Part shown: positions 7,206-15,818 of the stretch, piece after piece
Layout: every line of letters begins with the position of its first letter
How positions within the stretch are numbered: position 1 is the stretch's first letter
Assembly (NCBI RefSeq): GCF_003148495.1
Contig: NZ_QGGH01000004.1
Coordinates: forward strand, 186,001 to 250,000
Source: Mesorhizobium loti
GTDB taxonomy: Bacteria; Pseudomonadota; Alphaproteobacteria; Rhizobiales; Rhizobiaceae
DNA length: 64,000 nucleotides
Direction of reading: 5' to 3'
Position numbers and translations under genes: made by a program
Notes under the pieces: generated by a model
Database searches by the model: none
What the model was told of the DNA's origin: nothing
Seen by the model: only the letters and a program-made list of their open reading frames with translations

Positions 7206-9593
7206 ATGAATTATGCCAACTTTCCTCTCGACAAGAGGATGCCATTGCCGAATTCCAACGCAGGAGACGGCGAAGACTTCATCGATATCGAGCGGCTGCT
7301 TGGCATGGCCGCACGGCAGGCCAAGGTGGTTGCCGTGTGTGCTGTCATCGGTGTCTTTCTGGGTCTGCTCTATCTGCAGACGACGCCGCCCAAATATCAG
7401 TCGGTCGCGAGTGTGCTGATCGACGAAGGCTTGAACAAGATTGTCGATGATATCTCGGCGGCGTCGACAACCATGCAGACCGATTCCGCCATCCTGAGCC
7501 AGATCGAGATCCTGACCTCGACGCGGCTTGCCGCCGTGGTCGTCGACAAGCTGAAGCTCGACCAGAACGATGCGTTCATGAATCCGCCCGTATCGGCTCT
7601 GGCGAAGGGCGTCGGCATGGTCAGGAGCGTGATCCAGTATGTCCGCCCCAGCCCTTCCATGCCGGGGGGGGCCGACTTCAGCAAGCTCGACCCGGCCGCC
7701 CGTGACGCGCTGATCGCCACATCGCGTCGCGACTATGCGATCCTCAAGCTGCAGAACGAGATCCAGGCTGAGCGCACCGGCCGAAGCTATGTCATCGCGC
7801 TCGGCTACCAGGCCACGGATCCGGCCTTGGCAAACGCCATCACCAAGGCTTATGCCGACGCCTATCTCGCCGATCAGCTCGACGCCAGCTTCGATGCCAC
7901 CGAACGGGCTGCGGTCTGGCTGCAGGGCCGGTTGACCGAACTGCGCCAGAGCTCGCAGGCAGCATCGCTGGCGGTCGAGAAATTCAGGGCTGAGCACGGG
8001 TTGGCCGCCAACAGCGATGGCCAGTTGATGAGCGACAAGCAGCTCTCCGATCTCAACGCCCAGCTCATCGTGGCGCAGGCCGATACCGCGCGTGCCAGCG
8101 CCCGCTACCAGCAGTACAAGGCGATTGTCGACAGCGGCTCCGACAACGCCTTCAAGGATGCCGCCATATCGAGCGACCAGCCGAGCAGTTCGGTCATCGC
8201 GGCGCTCAAGACCCGCTACCTCACGGTGGCCAAGCGGCTGCAGGACGTCGAGGCGAATTTCGGCCCCGAGCATCCGCAGGCGGTGGCGCTTGCCAAGGAG
8301 AAGGCCGACATATCGACGCAGATTTTCGGCGAACTGAAGCAGCTGACCGAGAGCTATCGCAACGAATATGAGGTAGCGCTGGCGCGCGAGACCGCGCTCA
8401 GGGCCAATGTCGCGGCCGCACAAGGCAAGAGTTCCGTCGACAACCAGACGCAAGTCAAGCTGCGTGAACTCGATCAGCAGGCGACGGCGCTCACCACGCT
8501 CTATCAGACATTCCTCGGCCGCTACGAAGAAGCTGCGCAGCAGCAATCCTTCCCGGTCGGCAAGATCCGCATCATCTCGGACGCTTCGATGCCGATGGCT
8601 GCGTCAAGCCCGCGCACGATCGTCGTGCTAGGACTTTCGCTGGTTCTTGGCATGCTGATGGGCGCCGGCTTCGGCGGCCTCAACGAGTTCAACGAACGGT
8701 TCTTCAGGACCGGCGAGGATGTGCGCGACCGCGTCGGCCTGAAATTCCTCGGCTATCTGCCGGCGATCGGCGGCAAGCTCGGCAAGGAAGAAAAGTCGGG
8801 CGAGACCCAGGTGGATGCGAAGACCGCCCAATCGCTGTCGGCCGCGGAAAAACGGGCGCGCATGCGGGTCAGCATCGATTCGCCTGCCTCGATGTTCTCC
8901 GAAACGCTGCGCAGCGCCAAGATCGCCTTCGACGTCGTGTTGGAGGGGCAAGGCAGCCGTGTTATCGGCATCATCTCGGTGCTTCCCGGCGAGGGCAAGT
9001 CGACGGTCGCGGCCAATCTCGCCGGCCTGCTTGCCGCCAACGGCGCCAAGACGCTGCTGATCGACGGTGATCTGCGCAACCCCGGCCTCAGCCGCGGCCT
9101 TGGCATGGAAGCCGAGCAAGGCTTGATGGAAGCGGTGGTCAACGGCCAGACCTGGCAGTCCGTCGGCAAGATCGACCGGCAGACGAAGCTGGCGATCATC
9201 CCGGCGGTGCTGCGCGGCCACTTCTCGCATACCAGCGAACTTCTCTCCTCGGCCGGCATGCGGCGCTTCATCGAGAATGCCAAGGAGACGTTCGAATACA
9301 TCGTCGTCGATCTGCCGCCACTCGGACCGGTGGTCGACGCCAAGGCCTTCGCACCACTGGTCGACGGTTTTGTGCTGGTCACCGAATGGGGACGCACGCC
9401 GCGCGCGATGGTCAGGTCGATGCTGGAATCCGAACCCTATGTCGCCAACAAGATCGTCGGCGCGGTGCTGAACAAGGTCGATCTGAAGAAGCTGGCCAAG
9501 TACGGATCGTTCGGCGGCTCCGAGAAATTCTTCGACAAATACTCGAGCTATTATCTGGAAAAGTCGGAAGTGCGCGGCAAGGCGCCGGTCTGA
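7206..9593 (+). CDS. exoP: ExoP-type polysaccharide chain-length regulator with bacterial tyrosine kinase domain
   Basis: A 795-residue fusion of a Wzz/PCP-2a domain and a BY-kinase. The first membrane helix is at 41-58 (VVAVCAVIGVFLGLLYL). A long periplasmic coiled-coil-rich segment follows, and a second helix is near 470-490. The cytoplasmic kinase carries Walker A LPGEGKST (about 592-600), Walker A-prime LLIDGDLRNP (about 617-626) and Walker B VVDLPP (about 698). The last 31 residues contain four tyrosines (766, 779, 782, 783), including a YSSYY cluster that is a probable autophosphorylation site. ExoP controls succinoglycan polymer length together with ExoQ and ExoT. I chose this ATG over one 96 bp upstream because the upstream part falls inside a palindromic repeat. 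It ends the rightward exo operon. Confidence 0.9.
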   Translation: MNYANFPLDKRMPLPNSNAGDGEDFIDIERLLGMAARQAKVVAVCAVIGVFLGLLYLQTTPPKYQSVASVLIDEGLNKIVDDISAASTTMQTDSAILSQIEILTSTRLAAVVVDKLKLDQNDAFMNPPVSALAKGVGMVRSVIQYVRPSPSMPGGADFSKLDPAARDALIATSRRDYAILKLQNEIQAERTGRSYVIALGYQATDPALANAITKAYADAYLADQLDASFDATERAAVWLQGRLTELRQSSQAASLAVEKFRAEHGLAANSDGQLMSDKQLSDLNAQLIVAQADTARASARYQQYKAIVDSGSDNAFKDAAISSDQPSSSVIAALKTRYLTVAKRLQDVEANFGPEHPQAVALAKEKADISTQIFGELKQLTESYRNEYEVALARETALRANVAAAQGKSSVDNQTQVKLRELDQQATALTTLYQTFLGRYEEAAQQQSFPVGKIRIISDASMPMAASSPRTIVVLGLSLVLGMLMGAGFGGLNEFNERFFRTGEDVRDRVGLKFLGYLPAIGGKLGKEEKSGETQVDAKTAQSLSAAEKRARMRVSIDSPASMFSETLRSAKIAFDVVLEGQGSRVIGIISVLPGEGKSTVAANLAGLLAANGAKTLLIDGDLRNPGLSRGLGMEAEQGLMEAVVNGQTWQSVGKIDRQTKLAIIPAVLRGHFSHTSELLSSAGMRRFIENAKETFEYIVVDLPPLGPVVDAKAFAPLVDGFVLVTEWGRTPRAMVRSMLESEPYVANKIVGAVLNKVDLKKLAKYGSFGGSEKFFDKYSSYYLEKSEVRGKAPV

Positions 9594-9695
9594 TATCGGC
9601 CATTGCCCAAACAGGTCCTTTCGAAAACGCATCGCGTTGAGACGGAGTCCACCGCTCTGGATGAACGGCGATGTCGAGCCGGTCTCGGTGGTGGG

Positions 9696-10019
9696 TCAGT
9701 TTGAGATCTGACCGGGCTTCGCTGCCAGCGTGATCGGGTCGGTTTCGATGAGCCGAAGTGACCGCACCATATGCGCCGTTTGCGTCTTGTATTTGAGAAA
9801 ATGCGGGGTGGTCAGATGGATTTCGTAGGCCGTCTGATCAGCGTAGCATTCGATCACGCGGACCTTTTCAGGGGCGTCTTTTTCCGACAAGGCATGAAGG
9901 AAAAGCACACCCGGCTCGATTCGCACGGAGGCCTCGATCTCTTCGGCAAGCAGGTTTTTATAGCTGTCGATCTGGTCAGGATCGATTTCCAGTTCCGCCA
10001 TCCTGACAATCAGCATCAA
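9696..10019 (-). CDS. Putative quinol monooxygenase, ABM-domain protein
   Basis: A 107-residue single-domain protein of the antibiotic biosynthesis monooxygenase (ABM) superfamily, a dimeric ferredoxin-like fold. The N-terminus MMLIVRMAELEIDPDQIDSY begins the first strand and helix, and EPGVLFLHALSEKD followed by VIECYADQTAYEIHL and HFLKYKT is the usual ABM progression with its conserved histidines. Members such as YgiN oxidise quinols or act on small aromatics without a bound cofactor; many are uncharacterised. It stands alone between exoP and the ExoZ-like gene, so context does not indicate a substrate. Confidence 0.8.
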   Translation of the reverse strand: MMLIVRMAELEIDPDQIDSYKNLLAEEIEASVRIEPGVLFLHALSEKDAPEKVRVIECYADQTAYEIHLTTPHFLKYKTQTAHMVRSLRLIETDPITLAAKPGQISN

Positions 10020-10138
10020 TCAGTCCCTTGCTTTTTGTACCGGCCGCGAACCATCGACGTCCTCCGGCTGAATTTCAAACTGGCCCACGATCCAGGCCTC
10101 GGAACCTTGCGGCTGGACAGTACAGCTCCTGCGCAAAC

Positions 10139-10156
10139 TGGGCACCGAAGTGCCCA
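10139..10156. other. Perfect 7-bp hairpin with CGAA tetraloop
   Basis: TGGGCAC (10139-10145), a CGAA loop and GTGCCCA (10150-10156) form a compact hairpin between the stop of the ExoZ-like gene and the start of the ABM gene, both leftward. No U-tract follows on either strand, so an intrinsic terminator is not demonstrated. It could be a weak terminator or an mRNA end-stabilising structure. Confidence 0.35.
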
Positions 10157-10189
10157 CTGATTAACCCCCATTTGGTCAACAAGGCGCGG

Positions 10190-11272
10190 CTACGCCGCCT
10201 TGAGCCGATAGCGGAAAACGGTGTGGTCGAGCAGCAGCCGGATGCGTGGCTCGGCCTCGGTCGCCACCAGCCAGCTTGCCGCGATCATCGTCGCGCCGAC
10301 GACCACCATCGAGACGAGATGCGGCAGCCCAGCGCGGACCAGGACGCCGAGCAGGGCCGCGCCGACGACATCGTGGAGAAGGTAGAGCGGATAGGTCATC
10401 AGGCCGATCCGGCGCCAGCCGCTCCAGGACAGGTCGAGCCGCAGCGACCACGCCATCAAGGCAATGGCGATGAGGAAGATGAGGATCGGCGGCGCGAACG
10501 GCATCTCTCGCCCCACCTTCAGGATATGAACGTCGACCGAACTGGCGATCTGCAGCACGCCGCCGCCCAGGAACAGGGCGCAGAAGGCAAGGCGAGCGGC
10601 CGTCATCGCCTTGAAGCGCATCAGCCACAGCATGACGCCGGTCGCGAAGAAAACACCATGATGCACCAGAAGCAGGTCGAGCGTGCGTGTTTCGGCGAGA
10701 TCGGCCCAGTCGAGCGGGTAATACAGGCACCAGAACAGCGTGCTGACCAAACCGATGGCGATGGCCACCATTTCCATCTGATGGAAGCGGCCAAGCCTGA
10801 GCAGGATCCAGACGATGGCATAGAAGGCGATCTCGATGCCGAGCGTCCAGTAGACGCTGTCCACCCACGGCGCATAGGGGGCGAACAGGCCGGTGCGGAC
10901 GAGCCTAATGACGGCATCTGTCGGCCAGCTGAGGCCGACGATCAAAAGCACGACAGCGGTGACCGGTGCACAGATCCACACCGCCGGCGCCAGCCGTTTC
11001 ACCCTTGCTTCGAAAAACCGTAAGGGCGTCGACCTTTCGGCGCTGAAGGCGATGACGAAGCCGCTGATGACGAAGAAAATCTGGACGCCGACCCAGCCGG
11101 ATTCGACCCAGGCGCCTATTGCCGGCTGCGGAGGAACGCCGCCCGTGGCGCGCGCCGAAACGCCGTCCGGATACGCCCACACCCAGAAGCCATAGTGGTA
11201 GACCATGACCATGACGGCGGCGAGAAACCGCAGGATGTCGACGCCGCCAAATGTAATCTTCTGCTGAGCCAT
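10190..11272 (-). CDS. exoZ: ExoZ/OafA-like membrane acyltransferase (acyltransferase 3 family)
   Basis: A 360-residue integral membrane acyltransferase with about ten hydrophobic helices. The family hallmark at the N-terminus is DILRFLAAVMVMVYHYG, where the histidine (near residue 25) is the conserved catalytic/structural His. FFVISGFVIAF and WTLGIEIAFYAIV are two further acyltransferase-3 motifs. S. meliloti ExoZ acetylates succinoglycan, and proximity to the exo genes makes the same role plausible here. The chosen ATG has AAGG four bases upstream. The frame runs 34 codons further up to 11374 but that stretch is Cys/Arg-rich and has no family similarity. The assignment to ExoZ specifically is contextual; the family call is firm. 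Confidence 0.78.
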   Translation of the reverse strand: MAQQKITFGGVDILRFLAAVMVMVYHYGFWVWAYPDGVSARATGGVPPQPAIGAWVESGWVGVQIFFVISGFVIAFSAERSTPLRFFEARVKRLAPAVWICAPVTAVVLLIVGLSWPTDAVIRLVRTGLFAPYAPWVDSVYWTLGIEIAFYAIVWILLRLGRFHQMEMVAIAIGLVSTLFWCLYYPLDWADLAETRTLDLLLVHHGVFFATGVMLWLMRFKAMTAARLAFCALFLGGGVLQIASSVDVHILKVGREMPFAPPILIFLIAIALMAWSLRLDLSWSGWRRIGLMTYPLYLLHDVVGAALLGVLVRAGLPHLVSMVVVGATMIAASWLVATEAEPRIRLLLDHTVFRYRLKAA

Positions 11273-11387
11273 GCGACCTTGTCGATGGCCCCCCGCGAAA
11301 GACTGTAGGGTGCATTGCTGCGTTGCACAATAAAAGATTGCTCGTCGATCCGAAAAGCCGCCTCGGCAAGCCAAATCCTTCAGCGGC

Positions 11388-13295
11388 TCAAAGGCCGATT
11401 CCGCGCTCCTTCAGGGCCGCGGTGATCTCGTCGAGGATGATCGGATCGTCGATCGTCGCCGGCATGGCCCATTCTTCCTTGTCGGCGATCTTCTGCATGG
11501 TGCCGCGCAGGATCTTGCCCGACCGCGTCTTGGGCAGGCGCTTGATCGTCACCACCATCTTGAAGGCGGCGACCGGGCCGATGCGTTCGCGCACCAGGCC
11601 GACCACTTCGTTCTCGATCAGGCCGACGTCGCGCGTTACACCCGCATTCAGCACCACGAAGCCAAGCGGAACCTGGCCCTTCATGGCGTCGGCAATGCCG
11701 ATGACCGCGCATTCGGCGACATCGGGATGGGCTGAAAGCACCTCCTCCATGGCGCCGGTCGACAGCCGGTGCCCGGCGACATTGATGATGTCGTCGGTGC
11801 GGGCCATGACGTAGAGATAGCCGTCCTCGTCGACCATGCCGGCATCCGCCGTTTTGTAGAAGCCGGGGAACTCGTCGAGATAGGCTTGGCGGAACCGCGC
11901 ATCGGCATTCCACAGCGTCGGCAGGCAGCCGGCCGGCAGCGGCAGCTTGACCACCACATTGCCCAGCGCGCCGCGCGGCACTTCGTGGCCGGCATCGTCG
12001 AGCACGCGGATGTCGTAGCCGGGCATCGGCACGCCGGGCGAGCCGTATTTCACCGGTAGCAGGCCAAGGCCGGCGGGATTGATCGTCATCGGCGAGCCGG
12101 TCTCTGTCTGCCACCAATGGTCGACCACCGGCACATCAAGCTTCTGCTCCGCCCATTTGATGGTTTCCGGGTCGGCGCGCTCGCCGGCGAGGAACAGCGT
12201 GCGGAATCTCGACAGATCGTATTTCGGGATGAACTCGCCTTGCGGGTCCTGCCCCTTGATGGCGCGGAACGCGGTCGGTGCGGTGAACAGGGCGACGACG
12301 CCATGCTCCGATATCACCCGCCAATAGGTGCCGGCATCGGGCGTGCCAACAGGCTTGCCCTCGAACAGGATGCTGGTGCAGCCATGCAGCAGCGGCCCGT
12401 AGACGATGTAGGAATGGCCGACCACCCAGCCGACATCGGATGCCGCCCAGAACACCTCGCCCGGCTTGACGCCGAACTCGTTTTCCATCGTCCATTTCAG
12501 CGCGACCATGTGGCCGCCATTGTCGCGCACGATGCCCTTGGGCTGGCCGGTCGTGCCCGATGTGTAGATGATGTAGAGCGGGTCGGTGGCAAGCACCGGC
12601 ACGCAGTCGACATTGGCGCCGGCCGCCCGTTCACGGGCGACGGCATCGGCGTAGTCGATGTCGAAATGCTCCTTCAGTTCGCAGCGCAACTGGTCGCGTT
12701 GCAGGATCAGGCAGGCGTCCGGCTTGTGGCGGGAGATCTCGATCGCCTTGTCGAGCAGTGGCTTGTAGGCAACGACGCGGCCCGGCTCCAGGCCGCAGGA
12801 TGCGGAAATGATCAGCTTCGGCTTGGCGTCGTCGATGCGGGTGGCAAGCTCATGCGAGGCAAAGCCGCCGAAGACCACCGAATGCACGGCGCCGATGCGG
12901 GCGCAAGCCAGCATGGCGATGGCGGCCTCGGCCACCATCGGCATGTAGATGATGACGCGGTCGCCCTTGCGAATGCCGCGGTTCTTCAGCACCGAGGTGA
13001 GTGCAACCACCTCGCGCTTGAGTTCGGCATAGGTGAATTTCCTGACCGCTCCGGTGATGGCGCTGTCATGGATCAGCGCGATCTGGTCGGCGCGCCCGCC
13101 GGCGACGTGGCGGTCGATGGCATTGTAGCAGGTGTTGCAGGTGGCGCCGGTAAACCAGCGGCCATAGACACCGGCCGTGGTATCGAACACCTTGTTCCAG
13201 GGCGAATACCAGTCGATGGCGCCGGCCGCGTCCGCCCAGAACTGTTCCGGGTCGCGTTTCCAGCCGTCATAGACTTCGTGATAGCGTGAAGCCAT
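11388..13295 (-). CDS. prpE: Propionyl-CoA synthetase (AMP-forming acyl-CoA ligase)
   Basis: A 635-residue ANL-family ligase that activates a short-chain acid with ATP and CoA through an acyl-adenylate. It has the phosphate-binding loop YTSGTTGQPKG (about 240-250), the adenine-site motif HWWQTETGSP (about 393-402) and the C-terminal hinge and catalytic lysine segment TRSGKILRG (about 590). The N-terminus with YDGWKRDPEQFWADAA and AIDWYSPW is typical of PrpE/ACSS3 proteins rather than AcsA, so propionate is the likely substrate. Length agrees with PrpE. The start is fixed by GGGGAGG six bases upstream of the ATG. Acetate or another short acid remains possible. No methylcitrate-cycle genes are nearby. 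Confidence 0.85.
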   Translation of the reverse strand: MASRYHEVYDGWKRDPEQFWADAAGAIDWYSPWNKVFDTTAGVYGRWFTGATCNTCYNAIDRHVAGGRADQIALIHDSAITGAVRKFTYAELKREVVALTSVLKNRGIRKGDRVIIYMPMVAEAAIAMLACARIGAVHSVVFGGFASHELATRIDDAKPKLIISASCGLEPGRVVAYKPLLDKAIEISRHKPDACLILQRDQLRCELKEHFDIDYADAVARERAAGANVDCVPVLATDPLYIIYTSGTTGQPKGIVRDNGGHMVALKWTMENEFGVKPGEVFWAASDVGWVVGHSYIVYGPLLHGCTSILFEGKPVGTPDAGTYWRVISEHGVVALFTAPTAFRAIKGQDPQGEFIPKYDLSRFRTLFLAGERADPETIKWAEQKLDVPVVDHWWQTETGSPMTINPAGLGLLPVKYGSPGVPMPGYDIRVLDDAGHEVPRGALGNVVVKLPLPAGCLPTLWNADARFRQAYLDEFPGFYKTADAGMVDEDGYLYVMARTDDIINVAGHRLSTGAMEEVLSAHPDVAECAVIGIADAMKGQVPLGFVVLNAGVTRDVGLIENEVVGLVRERIGPVAAFKMVVTIKRLPKTRSGKILRGTMQKIADKEEWAMPATIDDPIILDEITAALKERGIGL

Positions 13296-13697
13296 CCGTT
13301 CCCTCCCCAGGAATGATTTTCTTCCCTCCAGATAGCGCGCTCTAACCCTGGCCGCAAATGCACGCCAGGACGAGTGATTGTTCGGCAAGTTTCGATGCGA
13401 CGCTAAAAGGCGTTACATCCGGCAAGGCGCTCGGCTTTCGGCTGACGCTGCAAGGGCAGGGGTAGCACGAAGACAGGCTGTGCCGGGCTCGATAAACGGC
13501 CCGACCTCCTACAGCCTGTCGGAATCCTACGAATTCACCCCGGCCGGCAAGCCGGCGGTGATTGTCGTGCTGGTGCAGCGGTTCAGCCAAGGTTTCGAGG
13601 GGCGCGATCGCTGCTTCCTTGCCGTCACCGGGCAGCCGCGCTGACAGGGTCACGCCAGGCGCCCTGACAGCCAGCATCGGTTCGATCTGCAGCTTGT
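13296..13697. other. Intergenic stretch with possible gene remnant
   Basis: There is no confidently called gene in these 400 bp. On the plus strand an open frame ends at 13644. Its last 50 codons (from about 13490) have strong GC-rich third positions and read as a plausible beta-rich segment, for example YEFTPAGKPAVIVVLVQR. The preceding 35 codons look random and no ribosome binding site precedes a start. This is compatible with the 3' remnant of a decayed gene. I cannot name a family. Confidence 0.3.
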
Positions 13698-13814
13698 CTA
13701 GATCGGCAGGGCCACAAGCATGAGGCCAATGCCGCCAGCGATCAAAATAGCTGTCGCCAGCGCTTTTCTGTGACGTTCGAAGCTCGTCGGAGCCCGTTCC
13801 CAATTGTAACGCAT
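13698..13814 (-). CDS. Small single-span membrane protein (38 residues), function unknown
   Basis: An ATG with a strong GGGGAG seven bases upstream starts a 38-codon ORF ending in TAG. The product has a charged N-terminal part with arginines, then one hydrophobic helix of about 20 residues (LATAILIAGGIGLMLVALPI) running to the C-terminus. The ribosome binding site, the abrupt switch to hydrophobic codons and the length are what one expects of a real small membrane protein. It is divergent from the PqqD-family gene. No family is recognised and nothing in the context defines a role. Confidence 0.6.
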   Translation of the reverse strand: MRYNWERAPTSFERHRKALATAILIAGGIGLMLVALPI

Positions 13815-14098
13815 ACGCTATCTCCCCAACACCCAGGCAGGTTTTACCTTACTCTAGGGAAGAAAAGCAACGGCCCAGCCGGCCGGTTCAGTTGCTTGCC
13901 TCCTCGCATTGACGACTATTTCTGGGACGATTCCGTCCGGGAACAGGCAGCCGTGCCGTTTTTCGCGACTTGGCGAGGGCGTATCGGAACGCATCGCCGC
14001 ACGAGCCTGCCGCCGGTCCCCATGATCGGCTGATAGACAGCGTTCCCTCACCGCGCTATCTGCATTCCGGGTTTTTGCATGGCTTGGTGGGGTTCGTG

Positions 14099-14383
14099 AT
14101 GGAAATTGCCTCTGGAACGGTTCTGCGGTTGGCGGAAGACGCTTCGGTCCAGCATGTCGGCGATGGCGCCGTCGTGCTTTTGGCGCGCAGCGGCCAGCTT
14201 TACACATGCAACGGCACGACCGAAGCCTTTCTTGACAAGGTGGACGGCGCGCGCAACCTCGACCAGATCGTCGACCTGCTTTGCCAGGAGTTCGAGGTCG
14301 ACAAGAGCACGCTCGACCAGGACATCGCGGCACTGGCCACGGATCTGGTCTCGGAAGGTATCCTCGCCACGCCAGGTGCTTGA
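14099..14383 (+). CDS. PqqD-family peptide chaperone (RiPP recognition element)
   Basis: A 94-residue PqqD-like protein. The pattern is a beta hairpin (GTVLRLAEDASVQHVGDGAVVLLARSG), a strand LYTCNGTTEAFLDKVDGARNLDQIVDLL and a winged-helix end with FEVDKSTLDQDIAALATDLVSEGIL, which is the canonical RRE fold. In lasso and other RiPP pathways a stand-alone PqqD-like protein (B1) binds the leader peptide and presents it to the B2 peptidase. The B2 gene starts 19 bp downstream. The ATG is preceded by GGTGGGG; a GTG one codon upstream is an alternative. In several proteobacterial loci similar trios of PqqD, B2 and HPr-kinase-like genes sit near polysaccharide genes, as here. Leader specificity cannot be read from sequence. 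Confidence 0.85.
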   Translation: MEIASGTVLRLAEDASVQHVGDGAVVLLARSGQLYTCNGTTEAFLDKVDGARNLDQIVDLLCQEFEVDKSTLDQDIAALATDLVSEGILATPGA

Positions 14384-14402
14384 TGGCTAAAGGTATCGCC
14401 TG

Positions 14403-14837
14403 ATGGCCGACGGTCCTCTCCTGCGCGCTTTGTTTCGCTGCCATCTCTGGGCAAGCGCGCGGCTGATGCCGGTCCTGGTCGCCAACCGCAGCTTCGAGGA
14501 CGTGCTCAAATGGGCGCCACTCACCTCGTCGACGCCCTATCGCGGCTTGCCGTCCCCCTACATCGTCGCCGCCCTCAACCGCACCGTGCGTCATCCCTGG
14601 CTGATGCGCGACCGCAGGTGCCTGAGAGAGGGGCTGCTCGGTCATCGTTTCCTGCGCCTTGCTGGTTTCGACCCGGACCTGCGCTTCGGCGTCGACCCGA
14701 AGTCGATGCAGGCGCCACGCATGTCGGCGCATTGCTGGGTCTGCCTCGATGGCAGGCCGGTGGTCAGCGACAGCCTTCCCGGCATGGTCGAGATCTACCG
14801 TCACCATGCCGATGCCACAAAGGTGCGCCCCGCTTGA
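14403..14837 (+). CDS. Lasso-peptide B2-type leader peptidase (transglutaminase-like)
   Basis: A 144-residue protein of the transglutaminase-like superfamily known as lasso peptide biosynthesis B2. The catalytic triad can be placed: Cys73 in DRRCLREGLLGHR, His110 in SAHCWV and Asp116 in CLDGRPV. The motif order and spacing (Cys, then about 37 residues, then AHxWV, then DG) are those of B2 enzymes, which cut the leader off the precursor while it is held by the PqqD-like protein. Length matches the family. An AAAGG ribosome binding site precedes the ATG. The stop overlaps the next start, so the kinase-like gene is co-translated. No precursor peptide gene is adjacent. Confidence 0.85.
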   Translation: MADGPLLRALFRCHLWASARLMPVLVANRSFEDVLKWAPLTSSTPYRGLPSPYIVAALNRTVRHPWLMRDRRCLREGLLGHRFLRLAGFDPDLRFGVDPKSMQAPRMSAHCWVCLDGRPVVSDSLPGMVEIYRHHADATKVRPA

Positions 14838-15811
14838 CCAGACCTTCAGCGTGCTATGGCCTCAACGGCCAGATCCTCGGCATATCAGCCGAGCGCCCCG
14901 AGCTATGGCGGGAATTCGACAGGATGCTGGCCGGCTTGCGTATCGCGGAACCGGTTGAGCCGGACTTTCGTCTTGGCATCACCGAAACAGAGACCCTGGA
15001 CGAGACACCCCACGGATCGCTCGTCTTCGATGGCGATGTACCGGAGGATGGCTCCTGCCGGATGATCGAGGACGGCGGCACCATCCATCTCGTCTTTCCC
15101 GGGCGTCAGACCGTTGCGATCAATGGCGGGGAGGGTTCGGCCGAACTCCGGGTCCGCCCCGGTGCGAAAGCCGCCTGGACGCCGTCGATGCTGGTCCTCG
15201 ACGCCGCGCTCGACGCCGGTGGCCAGCATATGCTGCACACCGCGGGCCTGACGTTGCCGGACAGCGACGCGGTGGTGCTGATCCATGCCCCGAGCGGCAC
15301 CGGCAAGACCACGACGTCGCTGGCGCTGGCAACACAAGGCTTTGGCCTCTGCTCCGACGATGCCATGATCGTGAATGTCGCTTCGGGCAAGGTCGTGGCC
15401 TGGGGTTTGCCGCGCGCCGTCAAGATCCATCAGAAGACTGCGCAGATGATCCCGCGGGTGGCTCCATGCCTTGGCCAGACCTGGGATCGCAACGGCGAGC
15501 AGCCCGTCTCGCTTGAAAAGCTGGCAGGGATCATGCGGGTCGAAAACGCGTCCGCCCGGCCGGTGGCGGCCCTTCTGCACCTGGCACGCTCCGCCGACAG
15601 CCAGACAGGGCTCGTCGCCATGGCCAGGACCGACGCAATGGTGGCGCTGGCAGTGGACAATGTCCGCACGGGCATGACGGGACTGCTGCCGATGCAAAAA
15701 CGCAGGTTGGCGACCATCGCCGGGCTGGTCAATTCGGTGCCGACATTCCGGTTGGAGGTGGGCGCGCGCCCGGCCGACGCGGCGGCGCTGATCCGCGCCG
15801 CTCTGGATTGA
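14834..15811 (+). CDS. HPr kinase-like P-loop protein of the RiPP cassette
   Basis: A 325-residue protein whose C-terminal half is HPr-kinase/phosphorylase-like. Walker A is HAPSGTGKTTTSLAL (151-165), with K158 and T159 at the phosphate-binding positions. A histidine at 135 stands where HPrK has its upstream active-site His, and CSDDAMIV (173-180) supplies the acidic pair. The N-terminal 110 residues form a beta-rich domain of no clear family. HPrK-like proteins in lasso clusters phosphorylate a serine near the precursor C-terminus; whether this one does is unknown. The TTG start overlaps the B2 stop with AAAGG upstream. The open frame running back to 14510 is a shadow of B2. A true HPr(Ser) kinase is less likely because the cassette is RiPP-like. 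Confidence 0.75.
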   Translation: MTRPSACYGLNGQILGISAERPELWREFDRMLAGLRIAEPVEPDFRLGITETETLDETPHGSLVFDGDVPEDGSCRMIEDGGTIHLVFPGRQTVAINGGEGSAELRVRPGAKAAWTPSMLVLDAALDAGGQHMLHTAGLTLPDSDAVVLIHAPSGTGKTTTSLALATQGFGLCSDDAMIVNVASGKVVAWGLPRAVKIHQKTAQMIPRVAPCLGQTWDRNGEQPVSLEKLAGIMRVENASARPVAALLHLARSADSQTGLVAMARTDAMVALAVDNVRTGMTGLLPMQKRRLATIAGLVNSVPTFRLEVGARPADAAALIRAALD

Positions 15812-15818
15812 AGTCAAG

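Noticed and set aside
13953..14033. 26-codon ORF just upstream of the PqqD-family gene, considered as a lasso precursor
   Set aside because: It lacks Tyr-Pro-Leu leader spacing, a Thr at the cut site and a convincing ribosome binding site; it is only the tail of a longer random frame.
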